From positions 1-64,000 of the forward strand of contig JAZNWN010000001.1 of the NCBI GenBank assembly GCA_045593405.1: DNA of 64,000 nt, given 5' to 3'. The DNA comes from UMGS1933 sp045593405 (GTDB taxonomy: Bacteria > Bacillota > Clostridia > TANB77 > CAG-508). The translations under genes and the position numbers were made by a program. Positions 24,916 through 34,322 of this stretch are shown here, in pieces (within the stretch, counting starts at the first letter, position 1; the number at the start of each line of letters is the position of its first letter). The notes under the pieces were generated by a model that did not search any database, had not been told where the DNA came from, and worked only from the letters and a program-made list of their open reading frames with translations.

Positions 24916-25872
24916 ATGAAAATTCCACAATTATTAGAAACAGCAATAGAAAATGAAATAAAGAACATAAAAATTACAGAATTAAAAAAACATGCTCAAG
25001 ATCTAAGTAATAAATATATGAAAGAAGAAAGAACAGGAAAATCTTTACTATCAGAAGAAATAGAAGCTTTAGCATATTCTATAATGAGAATGCCAGCAAC
25101 ATTTGGGGCAATAACAACTGCATTAAAAAATTCATTAAAATTAATGCCTAATATAGAAATAAATTCTATACTTGATATTGGAGCAGGAACAGGTGCAGCA
25201 ATTTGGGCAATAAATGAGTTTATATCTCCAAGTAAAACAACATGTATTGAAAGAGAACAAGCAATGAGAACAGTTGGAGGAAAACTTCTAAAATATAATA
25301 ATGAGATAAAAAATGTAGAATGGATAGATGCAGATATAACAAACTGTGAGTTTCCTAAAAAAACAGATTTAATTATAGTATCATATATGATTAATGAATT
25401 AAATCCAGCAGAAAGAGAAAAATTAATACATAAATTATTAAAAATAGAAAGTAAGTTAATATTAATTATAGAACCAGGTACACCAGAAGGTTTTAAAAAC
25501 ATAAAAAACATACAAAAACAGGTAATAGAAGAGGGTGCATATATATTAGCACCATGCACAGCCCAAACAGTATGTCCTTTACCTGAAGATGACTGGTGCA
25601 ACACAACTGTAAGAATAGAAAGAACAAAAACACATAAGATTTTAAAAGATGGAGATGTGCCGTATGAAGATGAAAAATATTCATATATAGCAATAACAAA
25701 AGAAAAACATCAAACAGAAACATCAAGAATATTACGACATCCAATAATAGAAAAAGGAAAAATAACATTAAAATTATGTACAAATGGAAAGGTAGAACAA
25801 AAAACTATAACAAAAAAAGATGGAGAAATATTTAAACAAACAAAAAAGAAAAAATGCGGAGATGAATTATAA
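24916..25872 (+). CDS. Rsm22-type small-subunit rRNA methyltransferase
   Basis: 318 residues. Rsm22/METTL17 family SAM methyltransferase: SILDIGAGTGAAIWAI (SAM site, about 85-100), CIEREQAMRTVG and LIIVSYMINEL. The family's cysteine cluster is partly visible in APCTAQTVCPLPEDDWC with a further Cys near the end (KKKCGDEL), suggesting an Fe-S cluster as in mitochondrial relatives. Best known in mitochondria, where it aids ribosome small-subunit assembly; bacterial members are less studied. The 3' end has many lysines. Confidence 0.82.
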   Translation: MKIPQLLETAIENEIKNIKITELKKHAQDLSNKYMKEERTGKSLLSEEIEALAYSIMRMPATFGAITTALKNSLKLMPNIEINSILDIGAGTGAAIWAINEFISPSKTTCIEREQAMRTVGGKLLKYNNEIKNVEWIDADITNCEFPKKTDLIIVSYMINELNPAEREKLIHKLLKIESKLILIIEPGTPEGFKNIKNIQKQVIEEGAYILAPCTAQTVCPLPEDDWCNTTVRIERTKTHKILKDGDVPYEDEKYSYIAITKEKHQTETSRILRHPIIEKGKITLKLCTNGKVEQKTITKKDGEIFKQTKKKKCGDEL

Positions 25873-25883
25873 GGTAAACTAAA

Positions 25884-25917
25884 TGGCAATATCATTAATT
25901 TGATATTGCTTTTTTTG
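25884..25917 (+). terminator. Terminator after the Rsm22 gene
   Basis: GCAATATCA, TTAATT, TGATATTGC, then TTTTTTTG. Confidence 0.85.
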
Positions 25918-25971
25918 CTAGAAAATGGTATTATATTTAAGGAAAAATATACGAAATTAGGAAGGAAATAT

Positions 25972-26679
25972 ATGTTAAATTTAAAAAATATATGTTTTGA
26001 AAGAGATGGTAAAAAAATATTAGACAATTTAAATTTAAATTTAGATGATAATAAATTTATAGTAATTACTGGACCAAATGGTTCTGGAAAATCAACTCTT
26101 GCAAAAATAATAATGGGAATAGAAAAACCTGATGATGGACAAGTTCTTTTTAATGGACAAGACATATCAGTTAAAAGTATAGATGAAAGAGCAAATTCAG
26201 GAATAAGCTTTGCATTCCAACAACCGGTAAAATTTAAAGGAATTACTGTATTTGATTTATTAAAATTATCTGCAGAAAAAGATATTTCAAGAAAAGAAGC
26301 TTGTGATATATTATCAAAAGTAGGTTTATGTGCAAAAGAATATGTGGATAGAGAAGTAAACGCTTCTTTATCTGGTGGGGAGTTAAAAAGAATAGAAATA
26401 GCAAGTGTAGCTGTAAGAGAAGCAAAACTTACAATATTTGATGAACCAGAAGCAGGAATTGACTTATGGAGCTTTAATAACTTAATAAAAGTTTTTGAAG
26501 AAATGAGAAATATAATAGGGGGAACTATTTTAATAATCTCTCACCAAGAAAGAATTTTAAATATAGCAGATGAAATAATACTTTTAAATAATGGAAAAAT
26601 AGAAAAACAAGGCAAAAAAGAAGATATTATAGATGTTATTTTAAAAACGGAGAAAAAAGGATGTTGCAAAATAAAATAA
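25972..26679 (+). CDS. sufC: Fe-S cluster assembly ATPase SufC
   Basis: 235 residues from the ATG at 25972 (AGGAAGGA site); an upstream in-frame start at 25900 lies inside the preceding terminator. ABC ATPase: Walker A GPNGSGKST, Q-loop FAFQQPVKF (SufC-type), signature LSGGELKRIEIAS, Walker B LTIFDEPEAGID. It ends in CCKIK. Paired with a single SufB/D-like gene; no sufS, sufU or sufD follow, so the unit looks like a minimal two-gene SUF (SMS-like) system. Confidence 0.88.
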   Translation: MLNLKNICFERDGKKILDNLNLNLDDNKFIVITGPNGSGKSTLAKIIMGIEKPDDGQVLFNGQDISVKSIDERANSGISFAFQQPVKFKGITVFDLLKLSAEKDISRKEACDILSKVGLCAKEYVDREVNASLSGGELKRIEIASVAVREAKLTIFDEPEAGIDLWSFNNLIKVFEEMRNIIGGTILIISHQERILNIADEIILLNNGKIEKQGKKEDIIDVILKTEKKGCCKIK

Positions 26680-26695
26680 TGTTGAATACAAAATT

Positions 26696-26748
26696 TGTAG
26701 GGACGAGCATTACTCGTCCGCGGGTAGGGGTGGAACCCTGCCCCTACA
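26696..26748. repeat. TGTAGGGRC repeat, double hairpin
   Basis: Left stem ACGAGCATTACTCGT, right stem TAGGGGTGGAACCCTG, outer ends TGTAGGGAC/GCCCCTACA. Another stem combination in the same frame. Confidence 0.88.
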
Positions 26749-26784
26749 TACAAAGACTAACCCAATAAAAAGAAAGGAAATTTA

Positions 26785-27702
26785 ATGGATAATATAGAAA
26801 AAAATATATTAAAAGAAATAGCAGGTATAGATGATACTCCAAAAGGTGCTTATAACGTTAGAAAAAATGGAGAAGGAGTAGCAAGACAAGTAACTGAAAA
26901 TGTAAACATAGTAACTAAAACAGATAAATCTGGAATTGATGTTTATGTAAAGGAAGATACAAAATTTGAGTTTATTCATATACCAGTTTTAATTACTGAA
27001 AGTGGTTTAAAAGATGTTGTATACAATGATTTTTATATTGGAAAAAATGCAGATGTAGTTATTATTGCTGGATGTGGGATTCATAATGACCATCATAAAG
27101 ATTCACAGCATGATGGAATACACAGATTTTTCTTGGAAGAAGGGGCAAGAGTTAAATATATAGAAAAACATTATGGTGAAGGAGAAGGAACAGGAAAAAA
27201 CATTCTAAATCCTATAACAGAAATAACTTTAAAAGAAGGAAGTTATTTAGAAATGGAATCTGTTCAACTAAAAGGAGTAGACTCTACAATAAGAGAAACA
27301 ATAGGAACATTAGGAAAAAATACTAATTTAATAGTTTCTGAAAAAATAATGACACATGGAACACAAGCCGCTAAAACAATATTTAATGTAAAATTAGAAG
27401 GAGAAAATGCAAGCACACATGTGACATCAAGATCAGTAGCAACAGAAAATTCTATGCAAGAATTTGTGTCTGAAATAGTGGGTGATGAACGATGTTTTGG
27501 GCATGTAGAATGTGATGCAATAATAAAAGACAATGCAAAAGTAATAGCAGTACCAAAAATAGTTGCAAATAATGTAGAAGCAAATCTAATACATGAAGCA
27601 GCAATAGGAAAAATAGCAGGAGAACAATTAACAAAACTAATGACACTAGGATTAAACGAAAAACAAGCAGAAGAACAAATAATAAAAGGATTTTTAAGAT
27701 AA
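26785..27702 (+). CDS. sufB: SufB/SufD family scaffold protein
   Basis: 305 residues, shorter than usual SufB (about 465). Beta-helix core with GCGIHNDHHKDSQHDGIHRF, LEEGARVKYIEKHYGEGEG and the C-terminal FGHVECDAIIKDNAKVIAVPKIVANNVEANLIHEAAIGKI, where His/Cys/Glu residues match the SufB active region. With SufC it should assemble Fe-S clusters in the cytosol. The short length and lack of other suf genes match a reduced two-gene system. Fe-S demand here is high because of the hydrogenase. Confidence 0.83.
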   Translation: MDNIEKNILKEIAGIDDTPKGAYNVRKNGEGVARQVTENVNIVTKTDKSGIDVYVKEDTKFEFIHIPVLITESGLKDVVYNDFYIGKNADVVIIAGCGIHNDHHKDSQHDGIHRFFLEEGARVKYIEKHYGEGEGTGKNILNPITEITLKEGSYLEMESVQLKGVDSTIRETIGTLGKNTNLIVSEKIMTHGTQAAKTIFNVKLEGENASTHVTSRSVATENSMQEFVSEIVGDERCFGHVECDAIIKDNAKVIAVPKIVANNVEANLIHEAAIGKIAGEQLTKLMTLGLNEKQAEEQIIKGFLR

Positions 27703-27771
27703 AAAATAGACATAATTATTTGATTAAGAGAATAATTTGTAATATTGATACTTAAAGAAAAAAGTATATGT

Positions 27772-27865
27772 GTTTAGTGTTTTGTGTTTGAAATTTAGAA
27801 CTTATGATGTAAGTTACAGAAATTATTTTGCATACTAAACACCAAATACTAAAAACTAAATACAG
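27772..27865. repeat. TTTAGTGTTTTG / AACACCAAATAC inverted-repeat element, copy 1
   Basis: Left arm GTGTTTAGTGTTTTGTGTTTG, right arm TACTAAACACCAAATACTAAA, about 50 bases between. Related copies at 54294 and 58026. It lies just before the cysS ribosome site. Confidence 0.7.
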
Positions 27866-27882
27866 AAATAGGAGGAAAAATA

Positions 27883-29349
27883 ATGAAAATATATAACTCA
27901 ATGACAAGACAAAAAGAAGAATTCATCCCAATGGATGGAAACAACGTAAAAATGTATGCATGTGGAATAACAGTATACGACTTAAGTCATATAGGTCATG
28001 CAAGACAAGCGATAGTATACTCAATGATAGCAGATTACCTTAAATATAGAGGATATAATGTAAAATATGTACGTAATTACACAGATGTAGATGATAAAAT
28101 AATAGCAAGAGCAAATGCATTAGGAAAAAATGCATTAGACTTTTCTAAAGAGCAAATAGAAGAAACAGAAAAAGATATGGCAAACTTACATGTAAGTGAT
28201 GCAGATATTTTTGCAAAAGCATCTGAAAGTATTGATATAATAATTGATTTTGTTCAAGAACTTATAAATAAGGGGCACGCATATGCAGCAGACAATGGAG
28301 ATGTTTATTTTGATGTAAGAAGCTTCAAAGGATATGGAAAATTATCTAATAGAAATGTAGATGAAATGTTAAATGGAGTTCGTAAAGATGTAGAACCAGG
28401 AAAAAGAGATCCAATAGATTTCGCACTTTGGAAAGGTGCAAAACCAGGTGAAATAGCATGGGAATCTCCATGGGGACAAGGAAGACCAGGATGGCATATC
28501 GAATGTTCAGCAATGATTTTAAACAACCTAGGAGAAACAATAGATATTCATGGAGGTGGGAAAGATTTAGTATTCCCTCACCATGAAAACGAAGTTGCTC
28601 AAAGTGAAGCACTAACAGGAAAACCTTTAACAAAATATTGGTCACATTGTGGATTAATAAAAATAAATGGAGAAAAAATGAGTAAATCTCTAGGAAACTC
28701 ATTAACAATAAGAGATGCACTAGAAAAACACAATTATGAAATAATAAAATATGTAATATTATCAAAACATTATACAACAGATATTGACTTATTAGATGGA
28801 GATTTTAACTTAGCAGAAAATCATATGTATTATTTTTACACTACAATTGGGGAAATGTTAGAGTTTATCTCAAACAATAAAAATGAAGAAATAACAACAT
28901 TCAGACAAGATGATATTTCTGAAACAATAATACCAGAGTTTATAAAACATATGGATGATGATTTCAACACAGCAGCAGCACTTGCAAATTTACATGGAAT
29001 ATTTAAATATGTAAATAATGTAATGAAACAAACAAAACAAAAAGAAGAAACAGCAAATACTTTAGAAAAAATATTAAAAAATGTTAAAGAAGTATATGGA
29101 GTACTTGGGTTATTTGAACAAGAACCAAAAGAATTTACTGCTAAATTAAAGAAAAAATATCTTGAAAAATTAGAAATAGATGAAGCTTATATTGAAGAAC
29201 AAATAAATAAAAGAGCAGAAGCAAAGAAAAACAGAGATTTTGAACAAGCAGATAAAATAAGAAATGAGTTAGATGAAAAAGGAATAATTTTAATGGATTC
29301 AAAAGAAGGAACAACATGGAATGTAAAAGCTTTATTTACTTTAAATTAA
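27883..29349 (+). CDS. cysS: Cysteine--tRNA ligase
   Basis: 488 residues. Class I synthetase with CGITVYDLSHIGHARQA (HIGH), zinc ligands including Cys28 and the CSAM and HHENE sites (GWHIECSAMIL, DLVFPHHENEVAQSEA), and the KMSKSLGN loop. C-terminal DALR-like helices and an end domain (ADKIRNELDEKGIILMDSKEGTTW). Charges tRNA-Cys in the cytosol. GGAGG ribosome site. The preceding spacer shows a repeat element but no T-box. Confidence 0.97.
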   Translation: MKIYNSMTRQKEEFIPMDGNNVKMYACGITVYDLSHIGHARQAIVYSMIADYLKYRGYNVKYVRNYTDVDDKIIARANALGKNALDFSKEQIEETEKDMANLHVSDADIFAKASESIDIIIDFVQELINKGHAYAADNGDVYFDVRSFKGYGKLSNRNVDEMLNGVRKDVEPGKRDPIDFALWKGAKPGEIAWESPWGQGRPGWHIECSAMILNNLGETIDIHGGGKDLVFPHHENEVAQSEALTGKPLTKYWSHCGLIKINGEKMSKSLGNSLTIRDALEKHNYEIIKYVILSKHYTTDIDLLDGDFNLAENHMYYFYTTIGEMLEFISNNKNEEITTFRQDDISETIIPEFIKHMDDDFNTAAALANLHGIFKYVNNVMKQTKQKEETANTLEKILKNVKEVYGVLGLFEQEPKEFTAKLKKKYLEKLEIDEAYIEEQINKRAEAKKNRDFEQADKIRNELDEKGIILMDSKEGTTWNVKALFTLN

Positions 29350-29352
29350 AAC

Positions 29353-29382
29353 AAAGGGTAGTTTATTTTAACTACCCTTATT
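29353..29382 (+). terminator. cysS terminator
   Basis: AAGGGTAGTT, TATTTT, AACTACCCTT, then ATTAT. Confidence 0.75.
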
Positions 29383-29555
29383 ATAATTCTATAAACAACT
29401 AGTTTTGATTCTAAAGAAATCTTACTAAAATAAATAAGAAATTTATAAAAACTATTGAATAAAATTGTATTATAAATTATAATAAAAAATGATTTTAAAC
29501 ATCTTAATTTCAAAGATGTTACTAAAAATTTTATTTTAAAATATAGGAGGAAAAA

Positions 29556-30725
29556 ATGAGAAAAACAAAAGAACAAAACACAAACAAAGGTATAACATTA
29601 ATAGCATTAGTAATCACAATAATAGTAATGTTAATACTAGTAGCAGTAACAATAACAGTAGCAGTAAATAGAGGATTATTTGAATATGCCTCAAGAGCAG
29701 CAAGAGAAACAAATAGTGCAATACAAGCAGAACAAACCCTTGCAAATGGAAGAGTAAAAATACAGGGTACATGGTATAATAACATGGGAGATTATATAGA
29801 CGAAATACCATCAAACGACCAAGGAGATGGAATAATAAGAGGTCCTTGGATAGATAATGGAAATAAAACATATACACATGCTAAAACAAAATTAACAGTA
29901 AATATAGGAGACTATGTAAATTATGAATGTCCAGATCTTGAAGATAGTTATGGAGAAACATATGAAGTTGAATGGAGAGTTCTAGGTGTAGAAAATGGGC
30001 AATTACAATTGTTATCAAATGATATAGCTGATGACTCTGGATTTCGCTTACAAGGGAAAGATGGATATATTAATGGAGTAACTTATTTAGATGAAATATG
30101 TGAAAAATATATAGATGGAGAAATAATCATAGATGCAAGAAGTATAAAAATAGAAGATATAAATAAAGTAACAGGATATATTCCAGATGAAAGTACTAAA
30201 TGCACATTAACATTGCAATATGATGATGAGTATGGAGATTCATATTTATTTGTATCCGGAGAACCTAATTATATGGATTATAGCTTTGTAGATATTGATG
30301 GTACAAGATTAGTAACAGAAGAAGAATTTAATAATACAGAAGATAAAACAGGAATAGCAAAAGAAATAATTGTAGAAGATAATTTTTATTCTTATACTGC
30401 TTCTCAAGTTGGATTGGTTCCTGGTAGTGTTGAATATGATATGCTTTTTGATGATTTGGGTTTATATAATAATTGCTATCATTTGGCTTCACCCTATTTC
30501 TCTGTTATAGACTCTAGCTATTCTTATGGCGGATCTGGTTATGGTTACTTCAGAGTATACAGTGATTATATTGAGGGACAAAGTTTTTGGATTACTAATG
30601 AAGGATATGATTCTTATGATATAGAAATGCCAGTTAGAGCTGTTGCAACATTATCTTCAGAAGTAGTTTTAAACCCAGTACAAGGAAAAACAAATGAATA
30701 TAATCCAACTTTAAGCTCTAATTAA
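29556..30725 (+). CDS. Type IV pilin-like / pseudopilin protein
   Basis: 389 residues. The N-terminus NKGITLIALVITIIVMLILVAVTITV is a prepilin-type signal (Gly before ITLIAL, variant of G-FTLIEL) with a long hydrophobic helix, then an extracytoplasmic domain of about 340 residues rich in Tyr, Ser and Asp (YGGSGYGYFRVYSDY). Clostridial proteins with this signal are often large and solitary. No pilus assembly genes are in the window, so it may be a pilin exported by a distant system. GGAGGAA site. Confidence 0.75.
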   Translation: MRKTKEQNTNKGITLIALVITIIVMLILVAVTITVAVNRGLFEYASRAARETNSAIQAEQTLANGRVKIQGTWYNNMGDYIDEIPSNDQGDGIIRGPWIDNGNKTYTHAKTKLTVNIGDYVNYECPDLEDSYGETYEVEWRVLGVENGQLQLLSNDIADDSGFRLQGKDGYINGVTYLDEICEKYIDGEIIIDARSIKIEDINKVTGYIPDESTKCTLTLQYDDEYGDSYLFVSGEPNYMDYSFVDIDGTRLVTEEEFNNTEDKTGIAKEIIVEDNFYSYTASQVGLVPGSVEYDMLFDDLGLYNNCYHLASPYFSVIDSSYSYGGSGYGYFRVYSDYIEGQSFWITNEGYDSYDIEMPVRAVATLSSEVVLNPVQGKTNEYNPTLSSN

Positions 30726-30737
30726 CTTATAAATAAT

Positions 30738-30772
30738 AAAAAAAGTAAGGTTATAACCTTACTTTTTTTATT
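30738..30772 (+). terminator. Strong terminator
   Basis: AAAAAAGTAAGGTT/AACCTTACTTTTTTT hairpin after the pilin-like gene. Confidence 0.92.
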
Positions 30773-30997
30773 ATTTATAAGTATAAAGTTTAACTAAAAA
30801 CTTTTTATTAAAGTAAATTAATAATCATGAGCATTTTAATAAAGTATTTTTTCTTATTAATTTTCTTTATTTTAAAAATTATTTATGATATAATTCAAAA
30901 ATACGATTAAAAGAAAAGAACCAAATAAATGTAATTTAATCAGAAATAATTCATAAAGTAATTATATGATTTAAAATATTAAATTTGGAGGATAAGA

Positions 30998-33900
30998 ATG
31001 TTACAAATTAAAAATATTTCAAAACAATATAAAACTGGAGATTTAGTTCAGAATGCTTTAAATGATGTAAGTTTGAATCTTAGAGATAATGAATTTGTAT
31101 CAATTTTAGGACCATCTGGGTCAGGTAAAACTACACTACTTAACATTATAGGTGGATTGGACCGATATGATAAAGGAGATTTAATTATCAATAATGTTTC
31201 AACAAAACATTATAAAGATAGAGATTGGGATTCCTACCGTAATCATACAATAGGATTTGTTTTTCAAAGTTACAATTTAATACCACATCAAACAGTTTTA
31301 GCAAATGTTGAATTAGCATTAACAATAAGTGGTATATCAAAAAAGGAAAGAAAAAGAAGAGCACTAGAGGTATTAGAAAAAGTAGGTTTAAAAGATCAAG
31401 CTCATAAAAAACCAAATCAAATGTCTGGAGGTCAAATGCAAAGGGTTGCAATTGCAAGAGCCCTGGTAAATAATCCAGACATTTTATTAGCAGATGAGCC
31501 TACTGGTGCATTAGATACAGAAACTAGTGTACAAGTTATGGAATTATTAAAGCAAGTTGCTAATGATCGACTTGTAATTATGGTTACACATAATCCAGAA
31601 CTTGCTGAAGAATATTCAACAAGAATTGTAAAATTAAGAGATGGAAAAATAATAGGAGATACAAATCCTTTTAATCCAGATATTAAAAACTTAAAAAAGC
31701 CAGAATATAAAAATTTAGGAAAATCTTCAATGTCAATATTTACAGCATTGTCCTTAAGTTTAAATAATTTACTTACTAAAAAAGGTCGTACAATTTTAAC
31801 ATCTTTTGCAGGTTCAATAGGAATTATTGGTATTGCATTAATTTTATCTTTGTCAACAGGTTTTCAAAATTATATAGATAAAATTCAAGAAGATACATTA
31901 ACTTCTTACCCATTAACAATTACAGCAGAAACAGCAGATACAACATCAATGCTTCTTTCAATGGTATCAGAAAGCGAAGAAGAAGTAAAAGAGGGAAATG
32001 TTAAAGAACAACAACATATTGCTAATATGTTTTCTAAAATAGGAACAAATGACTTAAGAACATTTAAATCTTACCTAGAAGAAAACACTAAAGAAGTAGA
32101 CGGAATGGTATCATTAGTACAGTATAATTATAGTGTAAGTCCATTAATTTATACAAAATATACTGAAAATAAGATTACTAGGCTTAATCCTAGCACAATG
32201 CTTTCAGCAATGAGTGGGGGTAGTACAGAAATGATGTCTACCATGGGTGTTTCTATATCAGTTTTTAATGAGATGGTAGACGATAGACAAATGCTAGAGT
32301 CACAATATAAAGTTCTTCAAGGAACATGGCCAGAAAATTTTGATGAAGCAGTACTTATTTTGCCTGAAGAAAATAGCATATCAGATTTGCTACTTTATAG
32401 TTTGGGTTTACGTGATAGTAAAGAATTAGAAAGTATGATATCTAATATTATGGAAGGCAAAGAAGCCCAAAATACTAGTAGTCCACTTGAATTTACGTAT
32501 GAAGAATTAATGAATATACCATTAAAATTATTAAACGCGACAGATACTTATAAATATAATGAAAAATACCAAGTATATGAAGATATGACCCAAGATGAAG
32601 AATTTATGAATGATGTATACGAAAATGCAATAGATTTAAAAATAGTTGGTATTATATGTCCTGATAGCTCAAATGGTGCAAGTCTAATGTCAGGAGTTGG
32701 ATATACAAAAGAGTTGACGGAATATATTATAAATCAAGCTTCAGAATCAGAGATTGTAAGAAAACAATTAGCAAATGAAGATATAAATGTTTTTAGTAAT
32801 AAACGTTTTGATGATGAAAGTAATGAGTCGACAATAGATTTTGATGATTTAGTTACTATTGATACTGAAATGTTATCTTCAGCTTTTGGTGGGAATATTA
32901 GTGAAGAAGATATATCTAATATGACTGAAGGCTATATGAATGAAATATCTTTAGCAATAACAACAGATACAAGTAAAGCTCAAAACACATTTAATAATAC
33001 TTTAGTTACTATAACTACAAATATGCTACGAGATTATATAACTAACAACCAAGTAGCAGGTGTTGCAACAATAACTTTAAATGATGTAGAAACAGTTGTA
33101 AATGAGTATATGGCTTCAGAAGCTAGTAAAGAGTTATTAGCAAAATTAGAAAGTGAATATCTAATTCCGCAAGATACGTTTTCATCAATGTATTCAGAAT
33201 TTATAAAAGGGTTTTTAAATCAATATATTACTATGATGGCACAAGACAAAGAAAAACCAAGTGCATTTTTAGTAGCTGATGCAGTTGAAGGAATGGTAAC
33301 AGCATTTAGCCAGCAAGAAATGGTACTTGAAGCATCAAGAACAATATCTGCAAAAATGACAGAAGCTACCATGCAAAAAACAATACTTTCAAAAGTTGGA
33401 GAATTAACAGGAAAACTAATGCAAAATATGGCAAGTGCGTTTAATGTAGATGAGAGTAAAATTGCTTCAGCATTCCAATTTAATTTAGATGAAGAAGAAT
33501 TACAAAGACTATTTCAAGCAATGTCATCTTCAAATACTGTAAAAAATGCAAGTTCAAATTTAATATCACTAGGATATCAAGACATAAATGAACCAACTTC
33601 AATGGAATTTTACTTTAAAAATTTTGACTCAAAAGAGTTATTCTTAGATTTCTTAGAAGATTACAACAATAAAATGGAAGCGGAAGATGATGAAAAGGTA
33701 ATAAAATATACAGATATTACGGGAATTTTAATGTCATCTGTAAAAGTAATTGTAGATAGTGTAAGTTATGTTTTGATTGCATTTGTAAGTATTTCATTAA
33801 TAGTATCATCAATAATGATAGGAATTATAACTTATATATCAGTTTTAGAACGTACAAAGGAGATAGGAGTTTTAAGAGCAATAGGTGCATCAAAGAAAAA

Positions 33901-34165
33901 CATATCATCAATTTTTAATGCAGAAACTTTTATAGTAGGATTGTGTGCAGGAGTACTTGGAATTTTAACTACATTGGTTTTACTTGTTCCAATTAATTCT
34001 ATAATCCATGCAGTTACAAATAATATGGATATTATAGCAGTACTTCCAGTGCAAGGTGCAATAACATTAGTAATATTAAGTGTAATTTTAACATTAATTG
34101 GAGGAATAATTCCATCAAGACAAGCAGCAAAAAAAGATCCAGTAATAGCATTAAGAACAGAATAA
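30998..34165 (+). CDS. ABC transporter ATPase-permease fusion, MacB/FtsX type
   Basis: 1055 residues. ATPase at 1-225: GPSGSGKTT, FQSYNLIPHQ, MSGGQMQRVAIARALV, LLADEPTGALD. A first membrane segment at about 264-284, then a very long extracytoplasmic region (about 290-905) with many acidic and serine residues, and three C-terminal membrane segments (about 925-1045) with the FtsX-type ISVLERTKEIGVLRAIGASKKNI motif. This is a mechanotransmission-type ABC protein. Joining the LolD-like ATPase to the permease and the 600-residue outer domain are unusual. Substrate (peptide, lipoprotein or antibiotic) unknown. GGAGGA site; single gene. Confidence 0.88.
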   Translation: MLQIKNISKQYKTGDLVQNALNDVSLNLRDNEFVSILGPSGSGKTTLLNIIGGLDRYDKGDLIINNVSTKHYKDRDWDSYRNHTIGFVFQSYNLIPHQTVLANVELALTISGISKKERKRRALEVLEKVGLKDQAHKKPNQMSGGQMQRVAIARALVNNPDILLADEPTGALDTETSVQVMELLKQVANDRLVIMVTHNPELAEEYSTRIVKLRDGKIIGDTNPFNPDIKNLKKPEYKNLGKSSMSIFTALSLSLNNLLTKKGRTILTSFAGSIGIIGIALILSLSTGFQNYIDKIQEDTLTSYPLTITAETADTTSMLLSMVSESEEEVKEGNVKEQQHIANMFSKIGTNDLRTFKSYLEENTKEVDGMVSLVQYNYSVSPLIYTKYTENKITRLNPSTMLSAMSGGSTEMMSTMGVSISVFNEMVDDRQMLESQYKVLQGTWPENFDEAVLILPEENSISDLLLYSLGLRDSKELESMISNIMEGKEAQNTSSPLEFTYEELMNIPLKLLNATDTYKYNEKYQVYEDMTQDEEFMNDVYENAIDLKIVGIICPDSSNGASLMSGVGYTKELTEYIINQASESEIVRKQLANEDINVFSNKRFDDESNESTIDFDDLVTIDTEMLSSAFGGNISEEDISNMTEGYMNEISLAITTDTSKAQNTFNNTLVTITTNMLRDYITNNQVAGVATITLNDVETVVNEYMASEASKELLAKLESEYLIPQDTFSSMYSEFIKGFLNQYITMMAQDKEKPSAFLVADAVEGMVTAFSQQEMVLEASRTISAKMTEATMQKTILSKVGELTGKLMQNMASAFNVDESKIASAFQFNLDEEELQRLFQAMSSSNTVKNASSNLISLGYQDINEPTSMEFYFKNFDSKELFLDFLEDYNNKMEAEDDEKVIKYTDITGILMSSVKVIVDSVSYVLIAFVSISLIVSSIMIGIITYISVLERTKEIGVLRAIGASKKNISSIFNAETFIVGLCAGVLGILTTLVLLVPINSIIHAVTNNMDIIAVLPVQGAITLVILSVILTLIGGIIPSRQAAKKDPVIALRTE

Positions 34166-34192
34166 AAATTTCCTATATTTTATTATAAACTT

Positions 34193-34217
34193 TGTAGGGG
34201 TCGGCCTTGGTCGACCC
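34193..34217. repeat. TGTAGGGG repeat, one half
   Basis: TGTAGGGGTCGGCCTTGGTCGACCC, a TCGGTCTTGACCGA-type stem with changes. Confidence 0.8.
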
Positions 34218-34322
34218 GCTTTTTATAAAGATTTGCCTTTTTATGGAAAATATTGTATAATAATTATGTTAATCTAAAAAGATTAAATTTATACTTTTTA
34301 GTAAGGCATAATTATGCTTTAA

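Noticed and set aside
27703..27882. T-box or riboswitch upstream of cysS
   Set aside because: No T-box core or known aptamer motif is visible; the spacer is filled by a terminal-repeat-like element.
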